From contig CALGPK010000073.1 of assembly GCA_937960415.1 (NCBI GenBank), positions 1-38,723 of the forward strand: a DNA stretch of 38,723 nt, in the 5' to 3' direction. Position 1 is the first letter of the stretch. Every line of letters starts with the position of its first letter. Position numbers and translations under genes: made by a program. This DNA comes from an uncultured Bacteroidales bacterium (GTDB lineage Bacteria; Bacteroidota; Bacteroidia; Bacteroidales; GWA2-32-17). Below the pieces are notes generated by a model. The model was not told where the DNA came from and made no database searches. It was given only the letters and a program-made list of their open reading frames with translations. Below are positions 27,893 to 35,784 of this stretch, piece after piece.

Positions 27893-27918
27893 GCTAATAA
27901 CGGCTATGCGGTTTGGGG
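27893..27918 (+). other. GC-richer element after accessory gene 1
   Basis: The sequence starts GCTAATAACGGCTATGCGG, 17 bases after the stop of the preceding gene, in otherwise very AT-rich DNA. It recalls the GCTAACA-type element after the next gene and may be a recombination site or relic. Support is visual only. Confidence 0.3.
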
Positions 27919-27936
27919 TAAATATTTTTTAAAAAA

Positions 27937-27994
27937 AATTAACACTACAAATGTACAAAATTTAAATAAATTTTGTAATTTTGTAAAAAAAATT
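27937..27994 (+). repeat. 58-base leader repeat, copy B (promoter-like)
   Basis: Copy B of the leader lies before the methyltransferase gene. It has a perfect -7 box TAATTTTG at 27976-27983 and the same ACAAAATT/AATTTTGT inverted arms. The box is 62 bases before the ATG. Sequence outside the 58 bases is not shared with copy A. Confidence 0.75.
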
Positions 27995-28045
27995 CTAGTA
28001 CTAATTTTAATAGAAAAACTAAAACAACAAATAAACTAATAAAAT

Positions 28046-28681
28046 ATGAGACAAAGAGAATACGATCAATGGGTTTGTACAACCAACGTAACCCAACAAG
28101 AACAATTATGTGGTGGTTCAAAAATATCTAACAATGAAAGGTATTTCATTGATAGATATGCTAAAAAAAACATTCTAGATATTGGTTGTGGAACAGGACG
28201 TAGAACTTTCCCCGAATGGATTAAACGAAATCTTAACTTCTATGGTATAGAAAAATTTGAAAACCTAATAAATGAAAGTAAATGCAAAGAGAAAATATTA
28301 CAAGCAGATATTTCCAGCAATGAATTTATTGAAAGAGTCGAAGAACTTTTGGCCGAGAAGTTCGATATTGCATTTCTATTTGGTGGTGTAATTAACGGGA
28401 TTATTGACAGAAACTTACAGGAAAATACATGGAAAAATTTTAAATTTCTATTAAATAAATGCGACTATATACTGATAGACACACTATCTCATTTTGATTG
28501 GTTTGAAACAGCAGAAACAGGAAAAGAAATCCAATTATTTGATTTATTTCCTACACAATATTTCTATTCAAGGATAGAGATTGAAAAATTAAATAATGAA
28601 TTCGAAATAGAAATTTGTGAAGAACGAACAGAAAACATAAAAGATCTAGAAAGAACACATTTTCTACTTAGAAAAAAGTAA
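28046..28681 (+). CDS. Class I SAM-dependent methyltransferase-like protein
   Basis: This 211-residue protein has a class I methyltransferase motif I, NILDIGCGTGRRTFPEW, near residue 43, followed by the acidic end of strand 2 (FYGIEKFENL) and a motif with Asp after strand 3 (ILQADISS). Later strands FDIAFLFGGVINGI and CDYILIDTLSHFDWFE complete a Rossmann-like core. The substrate is unknown; it could act on a small molecule or protein. It is AT-rich, preceded by leader copy B and followed by a hairpin, which separates it from the core genes on both sides. Confidence 0.75.
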   Translation: MRQREYDQWVCTTNVTQQEQLCGGSKISNNERYFIDRYAKKNILDIGCGTGRRTFPEWIKRNLNFYGIEKFENLINESKCKEKILQADISSNEFIERVEELLAEKFDIAFLFGGVINGIIDRNLQENTWKNFKFLLNKCDYILIDTLSHFDWFETAETGKEIQLFDLFPTQYFYSRIEIEKLNNEFEIEICEERTENIKDLERTHFLLRKK

Positions 28682-28688
28682 AACCAGT

Positions 28689-28726
28689 GCTAACAGTCCC
28701 TACAACGCAAGTGGTAGGGGCTGTGC
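28689..28726 (+). repeat. GCTAACA hairpin after accessory gene 2
   Basis: CAGTCCCTAC (28694-28703) pairs over ten positions with GTAGGGGCTG (28714-28723), one of them G-T, around the loop AACGCAAGTG. It starts eight bases after the methyltransferase stop. There is no T run, so it is not a normal terminator; a recombination site such as an attC-like fold or a repeat relic is possible. Confidence 0.45.
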
Positions 28727-28909
28727 TTCCAGGGCAGTGAAGTGCTAAATCAAAGTTCTGTTCTTTTAACCCCAAATTGTTAATAGAAATTTTTTCTAAC
28801 GACCACCATCAGGAAATTTTAGCCATAAGTTATTGAAATAAATTTTATCTATGTGAAAAAAAGAATAAAAAAATCATTTTTTTAGCGTAAGAAACTCTTA
28901 CCAGCTTTT
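28727..28909. other. Non-coding AT-rich spacer
   Basis: I see no gene here. The sequence lies between the GCTAACA hairpin and the transposase relic and may be partly insertion-sequence debris. Confidence 0.4.
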
Positions 28910-29244
28910 ATGGATTTTAAAATATCGTTTACCAACAAAATCATTAACCGATGGTGAGGATATTGTTATGGATAAAAATGCTCAATAAGATGCCATTTGA
29001 TTCAATGCTTCAATCCCTGCTTCTGCCATTATATGGCAGCAATCGAGGCTACCATCCGCAACAGTTGATAAAACAGTTTATCGCCATTATATGATGTGGA
29101 GCAAATAAATTTGTGCATATCCAGATAACCCGACAGGATGAAGTAATACAACCGTTAGTTTCGGTAATTATCAACAACGACCATCAACGAATACTAAAAC
29201 TTTTCCGTGCCATGAAACGTAAAAAATGTTTAATCGGTCCTTGA
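28910..29244 (+). pseudogene. Decayed IS1380-type transposase (N-terminal fragment)
   Basis: From ATG 28910 the frame reads MDFKISFTNK, like IS1380-family transposase starts, then hits a stop. From 28987 a second frame reads LLPLYGSNRGYHPQQLIKQF, then a TGA where Trp of the WCGANKF block is expected, then CGANKFVHIQITRQDEV, matching the same family. At least one frameshift and one nonsense change are present, and the remainder of the transposase is absent. No terminal inverted repeats were identified. Family naming is from memory of typical sequences. Confidence 0.7.
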
Positions 29245-29368
29245 ACGAACACCAATCATTTTGAATCTCTCTTATTTTTGTGTACTTATTACAATTTAGG
29301 GATTATAAAAAAATATACTAATATGATAATTTAATTTTTTATAGAGCTATTCTTTTCGACTTTTTACT

Positions 29369-29376
29369 TAGCTTTG
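29369..29376 (+). promoter_or_regulatory. Possible -7 box of the aldehyde oxidoreductase gene
   Basis: TAGCTTTG matches TAnnTTTG and ends 14 bases before the ATG at 29391. No clear TTTG box is at the usual distance, and the implied leader is very short. Confidence 0.4.
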
Positions 29377-29390
29377 CAAAAAAGAAAGTT

Positions 29391-31271
29391 ATGGAAAGTT
29401 CTATTCGTGTATTGATGATTGATGCCTCTACTGGCTTTTATAAATTATCGCGTTTCCCTGTTGGTAAATACTTTGGTCCGGTCGACATAGGCTTTCATTT
29501 AGCATCACAACATAATGCGTTAACAATAGGTACCGGGGTTTTAGCTGGCTCTATACTTCCCGGCTCAAACCGATTGATTTTTACCGGTTTTTCGCCTGCA
29601 TGGGCTGGTTTTTTTATATCCTCTATGGGTGGAGCAGGGCTTGTTTTCGACAACCTTGGCATAAACATGATTTCCATAGTTGGACAAGCAAAAACTCCCT
29701 CTATACTTTATCTTAATAGAAATCATGGCGAAGAAATTCACGTCGAATTAGAACCTATCGATATTCATGCTGTTTGGACTAGTGGTCGTAAAGGAATTTA
29801 CTCCTTAATGGATTACACTTACTCCAAATTTGGTTATCGATACGAAAACGAGCCACGAATATTAGCTACCGGTCCGGCATCGCTGGTTACCGATTTTGGT
29901 GCTATTGGCTCTGCTCCTATTCGCAATAACGAAATAACTTTTGTGGACACATGGGCAGGGCGTGGCGGATTTGGCAGCAAACTTCTGCAACAACACGGCA
30001 TAGCTGCCATCATTTACGGTGGAACATTCATCGACGAAGACTTCCGCGACAGAAAAGTGGCCGATACTTGGTTCGAAGACAAATACAACAAAAAACTGGC
30101 AGCAAAAGACATAGAAGCAACCACTAAATATCGTTTCGACGAAAACTTCGAAACAGGAGGTACCTTCGGTGTTAACTTTGCTACCATGAGTGGCAATATA
30201 CTTGCCTTTAACTATAAAACCTTATACTGGAGCGAAAATGATCGCAAAGAGCTTCACAAAAAATTTATTGTTGACCATTATTTAAAACAGTTTAACGAAG
30301 AAACTATTAAAACCAAGCAATTCAAAAATTGTGGCGAACCTTGTGTAGCAGTTTGCAAAAAAATGCATGGCAAGTATAAAAAAGACTACGAGCCATATCA
30401 AACCATGGGTCCACTGATTGGTGTATTCGACCAACGTGCTGCCGAAATGGTTAATCATTATGCCGATACCATGGGCTTCGATGCCATATCTATAGGTGGT
30501 GTTTTGGCATGGATTATGGAATGTGTCAACGATGGACTTATAAAACCTAAAGAAATAGGCTTAAAGGCAAAACCTAAATTCGATATTCAACAGTTCGATA
30601 TCATCAACGATTCGTTGCATAATGCACAACTGGCAGTTAACATCATCGACAATATAATTTTGCGTAAATACGAAATGCTCGATTTGAGCGATGGGGCACG
30701 CATCTTAGCTCACAAACTTTCTTATGATCGCGGGCGAAGAATTATCGACAAATTTGTGTTTAACGCTTTTCGTCGAAAAGGTTGGATGGTGCCCAACCAA
30801 TATTGGACACCGGGTGCACTCTCGCCCATGCCTATTATGGGAAAATACTACATGTATTACGGAAAAGATTTTATTGAGCCCCGAAAACTGGGACGCGAGA
30901 ATGCCCAACGCTTTATTAAAGAGCTTATGCTCGATAATATGGGATTCTGCCGTTTTCACCGAGCATGGGCAGAAGACATGGTGCCCGAAATACTCGGAAA
31001 AATTTATGGCAAAAAATACGAGTATCAGGAATCGATACGTAATATTGCTGCCTGGATTAACAGCCGTAATTCATCTACCTTTTGGGAATCGGAGCGAAAC
31101 ATCGATTTTATACATGCCTTTATTAAAAAGAAATTCGAAGAAAAGTCGGATACACTCGAGCTCAATTACTGGTTCGAACGTTTCAATATAAACAAACATG
31201 AAGCAGCATTCGAATTCTGGTACGAAATACATAAAGGTATTCACGAATCATTCAAAGGTATTATTTGTTAG
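29391..31271 (+). CDS. Aldehyde:ferredoxin oxidoreductase-like tungsten/molybdenum enzyme
   Basis: A 626-residue member of the AOR family, which uses a tungsten or molybdenum bis-pterin cofactor and one 4Fe-4S cluster for reversible aldehyde/acid conversion with ferredoxin. Family blocks are PVGKYFGPVDIGFHLASQHN near the start, DTWAGRGGFGSKLL in the pterin region, and a late cluster cysteine in DNMGFCRFHRAW (C520). The first cluster motif is C314-x3-C318-x3-C322 (NCGEPCVAVCKK), while archaeal AORs have C-x2-C-x3-C. No ferredoxin-like subunit or cofactor gene is adjacent. It is probably cotranscribed with the small gene beginning two bases after its stop. Confidence 0.85.
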   Translation: MESSIRVLMIDASTGFYKLSRFPVGKYFGPVDIGFHLASQHNALTIGTGVLAGSILPGSNRLIFTGFSPAWAGFFISSMGGAGLVFDNLGINMISIVGQAKTPSILYLNRNHGEEIHVELEPIDIHAVWTSGRKGIYSLMDYTYSKFGYRYENEPRILATGPASLVTDFGAIGSAPIRNNEITFVDTWAGRGGFGSKLLQQHGIAAIIYGGTFIDEDFRDRKVADTWFEDKYNKKLAAKDIEATTKYRFDENFETGGTFGVNFATMSGNILAFNYKTLYWSENDRKELHKKFIVDHYLKQFNEETIKTKQFKNCGEPCVAVCKKMHGKYKKDYEPYQTMGPLIGVFDQRAAEMVNHYADTMGFDAISIGGVLAWIMECVNDGLIKPKEIGLKAKPKFDIQQFDIINDSLHNAQLAVNIIDNIILRKYEMLDLSDGARILAHKLSYDRGRRIIDKFVFNAFRRKGWMVPNQYWTPGALSPMPIMGKYYMYYGKDFIEPRKLGRENAQRFIKELMLDNMGFCRFHRAWAEDMVPEILGKIYGKKYEYQESIRNIAAWINSRNSSTFWESERNIDFIHAFIKKKFEEKSDTLELNYWFERFNINKHEAAFEFWYEIHKGIHESFKGIIC

Positions 31272-31273
31272 CT

Positions 31274-31804
31274 ATGGGACATTTTATCGAAGATGCCGAA
31301 AACAAAGAACACGAATTAAATAAAGCGGTTTTTACCAACAGCCACAACAAAACTGAAATACAAAAAGAAAATCAAAGCTTATATCTACCATTTCACGAAG
31401 AAATGGTTAGGTTTATCAACAAGGTTGCATCTCTTAGTCCCGAAAGTCGTAAACCAGTTGTTGAAATAGGTTTTACACATCTATCGGGCGAAAACTATTA
31501 CGAATATTTTGCTTCATCGTACAAAATTATTAAGGTTACAAAATTGTTCTTTTTTAAAAAAGAACGAGTTTACTACTGGTGGCGACGAATTATTGTAGAA
31601 ATGGCTAATCAAAACGATTACGTTATCATTAAATTACACGAAAAAGGCACTTCCGAAAGCAATATATCAGATGTCATTAAAAAGAAAATGCGAACCAATA
31701 TACGCATTAGCAAACTCGATTCGCCAACAGCCATCACTATGCTCGATTATTTGGGCTATCGAATATCGGCACACGAACTAATAAAGTATTTAGAGTCTAA
31801 ATAA
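31274..31804 (+). CDS. Small protein of unknown function behind the AOR-like gene
   Basis: The 176-residue product has no signal or membrane segment and no motif I recognise. It has an acidic N-terminus (MGHFIEDAENKEHELNK), a central PVVEIGFTHLSGENYYEYF segment, an aromatic/basic stretch FFFKKERVYYWWRR, and a C-terminal helical part. The start is the ATG at 31274; a TTG three codons earlier would overlap the AOR-like stop. The two-base gap to the AOR-like gene suggests a linked role such as assembly or partner protein, which is inference from position only. Confidence 0.7.
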   Translation: MGHFIEDAENKEHELNKAVFTNSHNKTEIQKENQSLYLPFHEEMVRFINKVASLSPESRKPVVEIGFTHLSGENYYEYFASSYKIIKVTKLFFFKKERVYYWWRRIIVEMANQNDYVIIKLHEKGTSESNISDVIKKKMRTNIRISKLDSPTAITMLDYLGYRISAHELIKYLESK

Positions 31805-31837
31805 TTACGAAAACATATTGTTCTACTAATACTCAGG

Positions 31838-32974
31838 CTACAAGCCTAAAATTTCCAAACAACGATCGAACTTATTTTTTTCATTATTCCAATTCAATTC
31901 CCTGGCTGCTCCGATGCAATTCAATTTCCATATTTGATACATGTCGTTATTGCATTCTATGTTCTTGATAGTCTCGGCAAGCTTTTGGGCATTTATCTCG
32001 TCTATGCTTATTCCTACATGGTACATATCTATTATTCGTTTCATTTCGGGAAAATTGGAACATATTACCGGAACTCCTGCATGAATGTAGTCGAACAGCT
32101 TATTTGGCAGAGCATAATAATAATTTAAACCTCTGTTTGCCTCGAGCGAAAAACCTAAAAAGGCTATTGATGTGTAAGCACGAAGCTCTTCGAAAGGTAA
32201 CTTCCCCAAAAATCTGACGCGTTTTTGTATATTGAGTTTAATAACCTGTTGTTTCAGTTCGTTTTCTATATCGCCAGCTCCAATGATAAGTAAACCGTAA
32301 TGCCGATCGAGCAAAGGAATTGTGTCAATCAACATTTCAAGTCCTCGTCCAACATTCAGAGATCCCTGATACAGCAAAATATGACTTACTTTAGTTGAAA
32401 AAAGTGCTTGCGTATCAACAATTTTCACTTCGGTTTCACGATATTCGGGCACATTGCGAATGCTAAAAAAAGGTGTTCCATATTTTTGTGTATATATCTC
32501 GGCCAGGCTTTCGTTAACTGTAACTGCTACGGTTAATCGCGGTATTAAGAATGATTCTATACGTTGCCATATTCGTTGTACGAGTTTACGATGTATTAAC
32601 TCTGGAACTTCGGTAAAATATTCGTGGCTATCGTATAACAAGGGAATTTTTTTAAGGCGTGATGCCATATAATTAGCTGGTAGAGTATCTAAATCGTTCG
32701 ATACAAGTAAGTGAACTTTTTTAAAACATAAAAGTAAAAACAATCGTATATTGAATTCGGCGTAAAAAAAAACTTTTTTGCGAAACAAAAGCCTCATTCG
32801 ATAGGTTTTGTATGTACGATGAATGGGCAAAGAATGAGAAAGTTTACGTCCCACCAGTAACACAAAATAGCCTTTTTCGCTCAGGTACATGCATGTTTTG
32901 TGTACACGATGATCGGCTACCAAATCGTTGGTCACCGACACAATGGCAACTTTCTGATTATCTGTCTTTTTCAC
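31838..32974 (-). CDS. GT4-type glycosyltransferase
   Basis: A 378-residue GT-B fold glycosyltransferase. The N-terminal acceptor domain contains NDLVADHRVHKTCMYLSEKG and DLDTLPANYMASRL; the C-terminal donor domain has LLYQGSLNVGRGLEMLID, LLIIGAGDIENEL, RVRFLGKLPFEEL and NYYYALPNKLFDYIHAGVPV, where the nucleotide-sugar contacts lie. The sugar and acceptor are unknown; cell-surface polysaccharide synthesis is likely. No in-frame ATG exists near the start, so I use the GTG at 32972-32974, giving MKKTDNQKVAIVSV. It lies 43 bases downstream of tryptophanase on the same strand and could be read from the same promoter. Confidence 0.88.
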   Translation of the reverse strand: MKKTDNQKVAIVSVTNDLVADHRVHKTCMYLSEKGYFVLLVGRKLSHSLPIHRTYKTYRMRLLFRKKVFFYAEFNIRLFLLLCFKKVHLLVSNDLDTLPANYMASRLKKIPLLYDSHEYFTEVPELIHRKLVQRIWQRIESFLIPRLTVAVTVNESLAEIYTQKYGTPFFSIRNVPEYRETEVKIVDTQALFSTKVSHILLYQGSLNVGRGLEMLIDTIPLLDRHYGLLIIGAGDIENELKQQVIKLNIQKRVRFLGKLPFEELRAYTSIAFLGFSLEANRGLNYYYALPNKLFDYIHAGVPVICSNFPEMKRIIDMYHVGISIDEINAQKLAETIKNIECNNDMYQIWKLNCIGAARELNWNNEKNKFDRCLEILGL

Positions 32975-33017
32975 AAAAACAAAGCTAATGAAATTTTTTA
33001 GTAAAAAATGGGACTTT

Positions 33018-34391
33018 TTAAAGTCGTTCTAATTCAACAGTAAAATGTCGTAAAATAGGTGCTTCGTAAACAATTTTAAAGCCACGTTTTAGTTCGTTTC
33101 TACGATCGTAAACATTTTTAAGTGCTACGGCCACATACTCCATGTGATTATTGGTATATACACGGCGTGGAATAGCTAACCTTACCATTTCGAGTTTGGG
33201 ATAGCGATCTTGCCCTGTTATAGGATCGCGGTCGGCAAGCAATGTTCCTATTTCTACACCACGCACTCCGCCTTCGATATATAACTCTACAGCCAAAAGC
33301 TGAGCCACATATTCCGATTGAGGAATATGCGGAAAAAACTTAAGCGCATCAACAAAAACAGCATGCCCACCCACTGGCTCCTGAATGGGAATACCAAATT
33401 CTTTGAGTTTTTGCCCCAAATAATGTACCTGACCAATACGTGATTCAAGATACTCGAACGTAGTCGACTCGTGTAAACCCTGTGCCAAAGCATTCATATC
33501 TCTACCAGCCATGCCACCGTAAGTAATGTAGCCTTCGAACATAATATTGTAAATAGTAGCCTGTTTGAAAAGTTTTTCATCGCGCATGGCTATAAAACCG
33601 CCTATATTGACAATGCCGTCCTTTTTGCTACTCATAGTCATAGCATCGGCGTATGAAAACATTTCTTTTACAATTTCGCGAATGCTTCGGTTTTCGTAAC
33701 CTTTTTCACGTGTTTTGATAAAATATGCATTCTCAGCAAAACGAGCCGAATCGAAAATAACCATTTTTTGATAACGGTCGGCAACACGTCGTATTTCTCT
33801 AAGGTTTTCGATAGACACTGGCTGTCCACCCGCAGTATTATTGGTTAACGTTACAATGATAAAAGGGACACGCTGATGATGTTCTTTCAAAACTTTTTCT
33901 AGCTTTTCGATATCTACATTTCCCTTAAACGAATGATACAATGTAGTGTCAAATGCCTCATCAATAGTGCAATCGATGGCATGAGCTCTACGAAATTCGA
34001 TATGTCCCTTGGTAGTATCAAAATGGCTGTTGCCCGGAATCATATCACCTTCTTTTACCAACACACTAAACAACACATTTTCGGCTGCACGCCCCTGATG
34101 AGTAGGCAAAAAATGTTTAAACCCAAAAATATCGTGAATGGTTTGCTTTAACTTGTAATACGAACTAGCACCGGCGTAACTTTCATCGCCAAGCATCAAC
34201 TCTGCCCATTGCTTGTCGCTCATGGCACCGGTACCACTATCGGTAAGTAAATCAATAAACACCTTGTCGCTGCTCAGATTAAACAGGTTGTAGCGTGCAT
34301 CTTTAATCCAACGCACGCGTTCCTCGAAGGTAGATTTTCGAATATGTTCTACCATCTTAATTTTAAAAGGTTCAGCATATGGAAGTTCCAT
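33018..34391 (-). CDS. tnaA: Tryptophanase (tryptophan indole-lyase)
   Basis: A 457-residue PLP-dependent beta-eliminating lyase of the tryptophanase/tyrosine phenol-lyase family. Family blocks are IDLLTDSGTGAMSDKQW, FLPTHQGRAAENV, the PLP lysine region MTMSSKKDGIVNIGGF (K256/K257), and EPVGGHAVFVDALKF. The stretch GVRGVEIGTLLADRDPITG has Ile-Gly where tyrosine phenol-lyases have Arg-Gly (SMERG), which favours tryptophanase. It would make indole, pyruvate and ammonia from tryptophan. Upstream I saw no tnaC-like leader peptide with a tryptophan codon, so control probably differs from E. coli. Confidence 0.88.
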   Translation of the reverse strand: MELPYAEPFKIKMVEHIRKSTFEERVRWIKDARYNLFNLSSDKVFIDLLTDSGTGAMSDKQWAELMLGDESYAGASSYYKLKQTIHDIFGFKHFLPTHQGRAAENVLFSVLVKEGDMIPGNSHFDTTKGHIEFRRAHAIDCTIDEAFDTTLYHSFKGNVDIEKLEKVLKEHHQRVPFIIVTLTNNTAGGQPVSIENLREIRRVADRYQKMVIFDSARFAENAYFIKTREKGYENRSIREIVKEMFSYADAMTMSSKKDGIVNIGGFIAMRDEKLFKQATIYNIMFEGYITYGGMAGRDMNALAQGLHESTTFEYLESRIGQVHYLGQKLKEFGIPIQEPVGGHAVFVDALKFFPHIPQSEYVAQLLAVELYIEGGVRGVEIGTLLADRDPITGQDRYPKLEMVRLAIPRRVYTNNHMEYVAVALKNVYDRRNELKRGFKIVYEAPILRHFTVELERL

Positions 34392-34560
34392 AGATCTATA
34401 AATTTATATGTTCGACGATTCTTTATAAAGAAAAACGGTCACGTTCCTTAATGTTCAGGAAAATAAGGCGAGCATTTACAATGAATATTAGGGCAAATTG
34501 TTTCATAACCGATGCGAAAATAATACATAATTTTCTATTCCAACCACAAAAAACTTAATA

Positions 34561-34568
34561 ATTTTGCA
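34561..34568 (+). promoter_or_regulatory. Possible -7 box of the UPF0316 gene
   Basis: TAATTTTG matches TAnnTTTG and lies 14 bases before the ATG at 34583, implying a very short leader. The 191-base gap also serves the divergent tryptophanase gene, for which no clear box was found. Confidence 0.4.
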
Positions 34569-34582
34569 GTAAAATTATTGTT

Positions 34583-35176
34583 ATGGAACCATTCGATTGG
34601 TTTAGTTATGTAATACTGCCCATCATCATCGGATTGGCACGAATTTTTGATGTTACGGTTGGCACGTTGCGTATTATTTTTGTATCGAAAGGTAAAAAGG
34701 CCTTGGCCCCTATTTTAGGTTTTATCGAAGTGCTTGCATGGATTATTGTTATTGGCGAAATCATGAAGTCGGCCAACAATTTTGCCTGCTACATAGGTTA
34801 TGCATTAGGCTTCGCTGCTGGAAATTACATAGGCATGCTTGTAGAAGAAAAACTTGCTATCGGTAGTTTAATTGTCAGAGTTATCGTCGAAGAAAATCAG
34901 CGTAAGCTAAAAGATGCTATTGTAAATGCTGGGTTCGGAATGACAGTAGTACCGGGCTATGGTGCTATGGGCAATCCGGTAGACATTATTTTTATGGCTA
35001 TTTATCGTTCCGATTTAGAAAAAGTTCTTAGTATAATTAAACAAACAAATCCTCAGGCATTTTATTCGGTCGAGGAGTTAAAGTATGTAAGCGAAGGTGT
35101 TTTTCCGCCTAAAACCAATCAATCATTTGTAAAAGGATTTGCAAATGTCCTTTTTCGCTGGCGAAGAGGAAAGTAA
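34583..35176 (+). CDS. UPF0316-family membrane protein (DUF5698/DUF2179)
   Basis: A 197-residue inner-membrane protein with three hydrophobic segments in its first 90 residues (YVILPIIIGLARIFDVTVG, LGFIEVLAWIIVIGEIM, IGYALGFAAGNYIGML) and a soluble DUF2179 domain (VRVIVEENQRKLKDAIVNAG, AIYRSDLEKVLSIIKQTNP). The ARIFDVTVGTLRIIFV block is typical of the family. The function is not established. It is divergent from tryptophanase and convergent with the regulator gene, so it stands alone. Confidence 0.9.
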   Translation: MEPFDWFSYVILPIIIGLARIFDVTVGTLRIIFVSKGKKALAPILGFIEVLAWIIVIGEIMKSANNFACYIGYALGFAAGNYIGMLVEEKLAIGSLIVRVIVEENQRKLKDAIVNAGFGMTVVPGYGAMGNPVDIIFMAIYRSDLEKVLSIIKQTNPQAFYSVEELKYVSEGVFPPKTNQSFVKGFANVLFRWRRGK

Positions 35177-35185
35177 TGATTCTTT

Positions 35186-35671
35186 TTAATCTGTTAAACT
35201 ATTTCTAATTTCATTTATCTCATCTTTAATGCTTTCTATCTCTTGATTAATTCGATCTAGTTTTATTAGTATTTTATCTATTGTATCTTTGTTTTTTCTA
35301 TTGATATCATTGTCCCTTTTACTATAAAAAAGGTTATTATCATAAAAAGTATCTTTATAATCTTTAATTTTAAAACTTAAAACATTCTCTTTTTCAGAAA
35401 AGATATCTAATTTATTATCTTTAGGGTTAATAGTATTTTTAGGGTAATAATAATCTTTTTCTAAATAATCATCAACATATTTACTTATTTCTTTAAATAT
35501 GTTTACGTTTAATTCTTTCGACATTAAAGTCAAAAGTTCAGTATTTACGCTGTTCTTGTTGAAAATGTCGTATAAAGTGCGTCTTGAACAATGAATACGT
35601 TGTGCAAATTTACTAACAGTATATCCTTTTTCTTTAATAAGTCGTTTAATGATTAAACCAATTGGAACCAT
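35186..35671 (-). CDS. XRE-like helix-turn-helix regulator with C-terminal coiled coil
   Basis: The 161-residue protein has an N-terminal Cro/C1-type helix-turn-helix (IGLIIKRLIKEKGYTVSKFA, then HCSRRTLYDIFNKNSVNTE) and a charged C-terminal part ending in a likely coiled coil (ILIKLDRINQEIESIKDEIN), which could mediate dimerisation. I chose the ATG at 35669-35671; the longer frame to 35740 runs through the palindrome and encodes hydrophobic AT-rich sequence. The gene is divergent from the barrel-like protein gene, and the shared 113-base gap contains a perfect inverted repeat, so it probably controls itself and its neighbours. It is markedly AT-rich. Confidence 0.8.
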   Translation of the reverse strand: MVPIGLIIKRLIKEKGYTVSKFAQRIHCSRRTLYDIFNKNSVNTELLTLMSKELNVNIFKEISKYVDDYLEKDYYYPKNTINPKDNKLDIFSEKENVLSFKIKDYKDTFYDNNLFYSKRDNDINRKNKDTIDKILIKLDRINQEIESIKDEINEIRNSLTD

Positions 35672-35721
35672 ATTTAAATGAATAAAGAAACAAGTTTTAA
35701 AAAAAATAATTATAAAAAAAT

Positions 35722-35739
35722 TGTGCAATAATTTGCACA
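35722..35739. promoter_or_regulatory. Palindromic operator candidate between regulator and exported-protein genes
   Basis: TGTGCAA-TAAT-TTGCACA is a perfect inverted repeat with 7-base arms. It overlaps the TTTG (-33) box of the plus-strand promoter, and a further CTGCACA half-site lies at 35764-35770. It is the obvious candidate site for the divergent helix-turn-helix protein. Confidence 0.6.
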
Positions 35740-35763
35740 TTCGATAAAAACTTGTTACATTTG
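35732..35763 (+). promoter_or_regulatory. Promoter of the exported barrel / PKD lipoprotein genes
   Basis: TTTG at 35732-35735 and TACATTTG at 35756-35763 match the Bacteroidota -33 and -7 boxes with a 20-base spacer, the best promoter match I found. The -7 box ends 21 bases before the first ATG of the downstream gene. Confidence 0.6.
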
Positions 35764-35784
35764 CTGCACAAACCTTAAAACTTA

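Noticed and set aside
27876-28726. Firm call of integron attC sites
   Set aside because: The GCTAA elements do not clearly show paired core and inverse-core sites and no integrase is present, so I keep it only as a hypothesis.
33018-34391. Tyrosine phenol-lyase instead of tryptophanase
   Set aside because: The region around VRGVEIGTLLADRDP has Ile where phenol-lyases have the specificity Arg.
34392-34520. TnaC-like leader peptide before tryptophanase
   Set aside because: The only short minus-strand frame seen (MLALFS) has no tryptophan codon.
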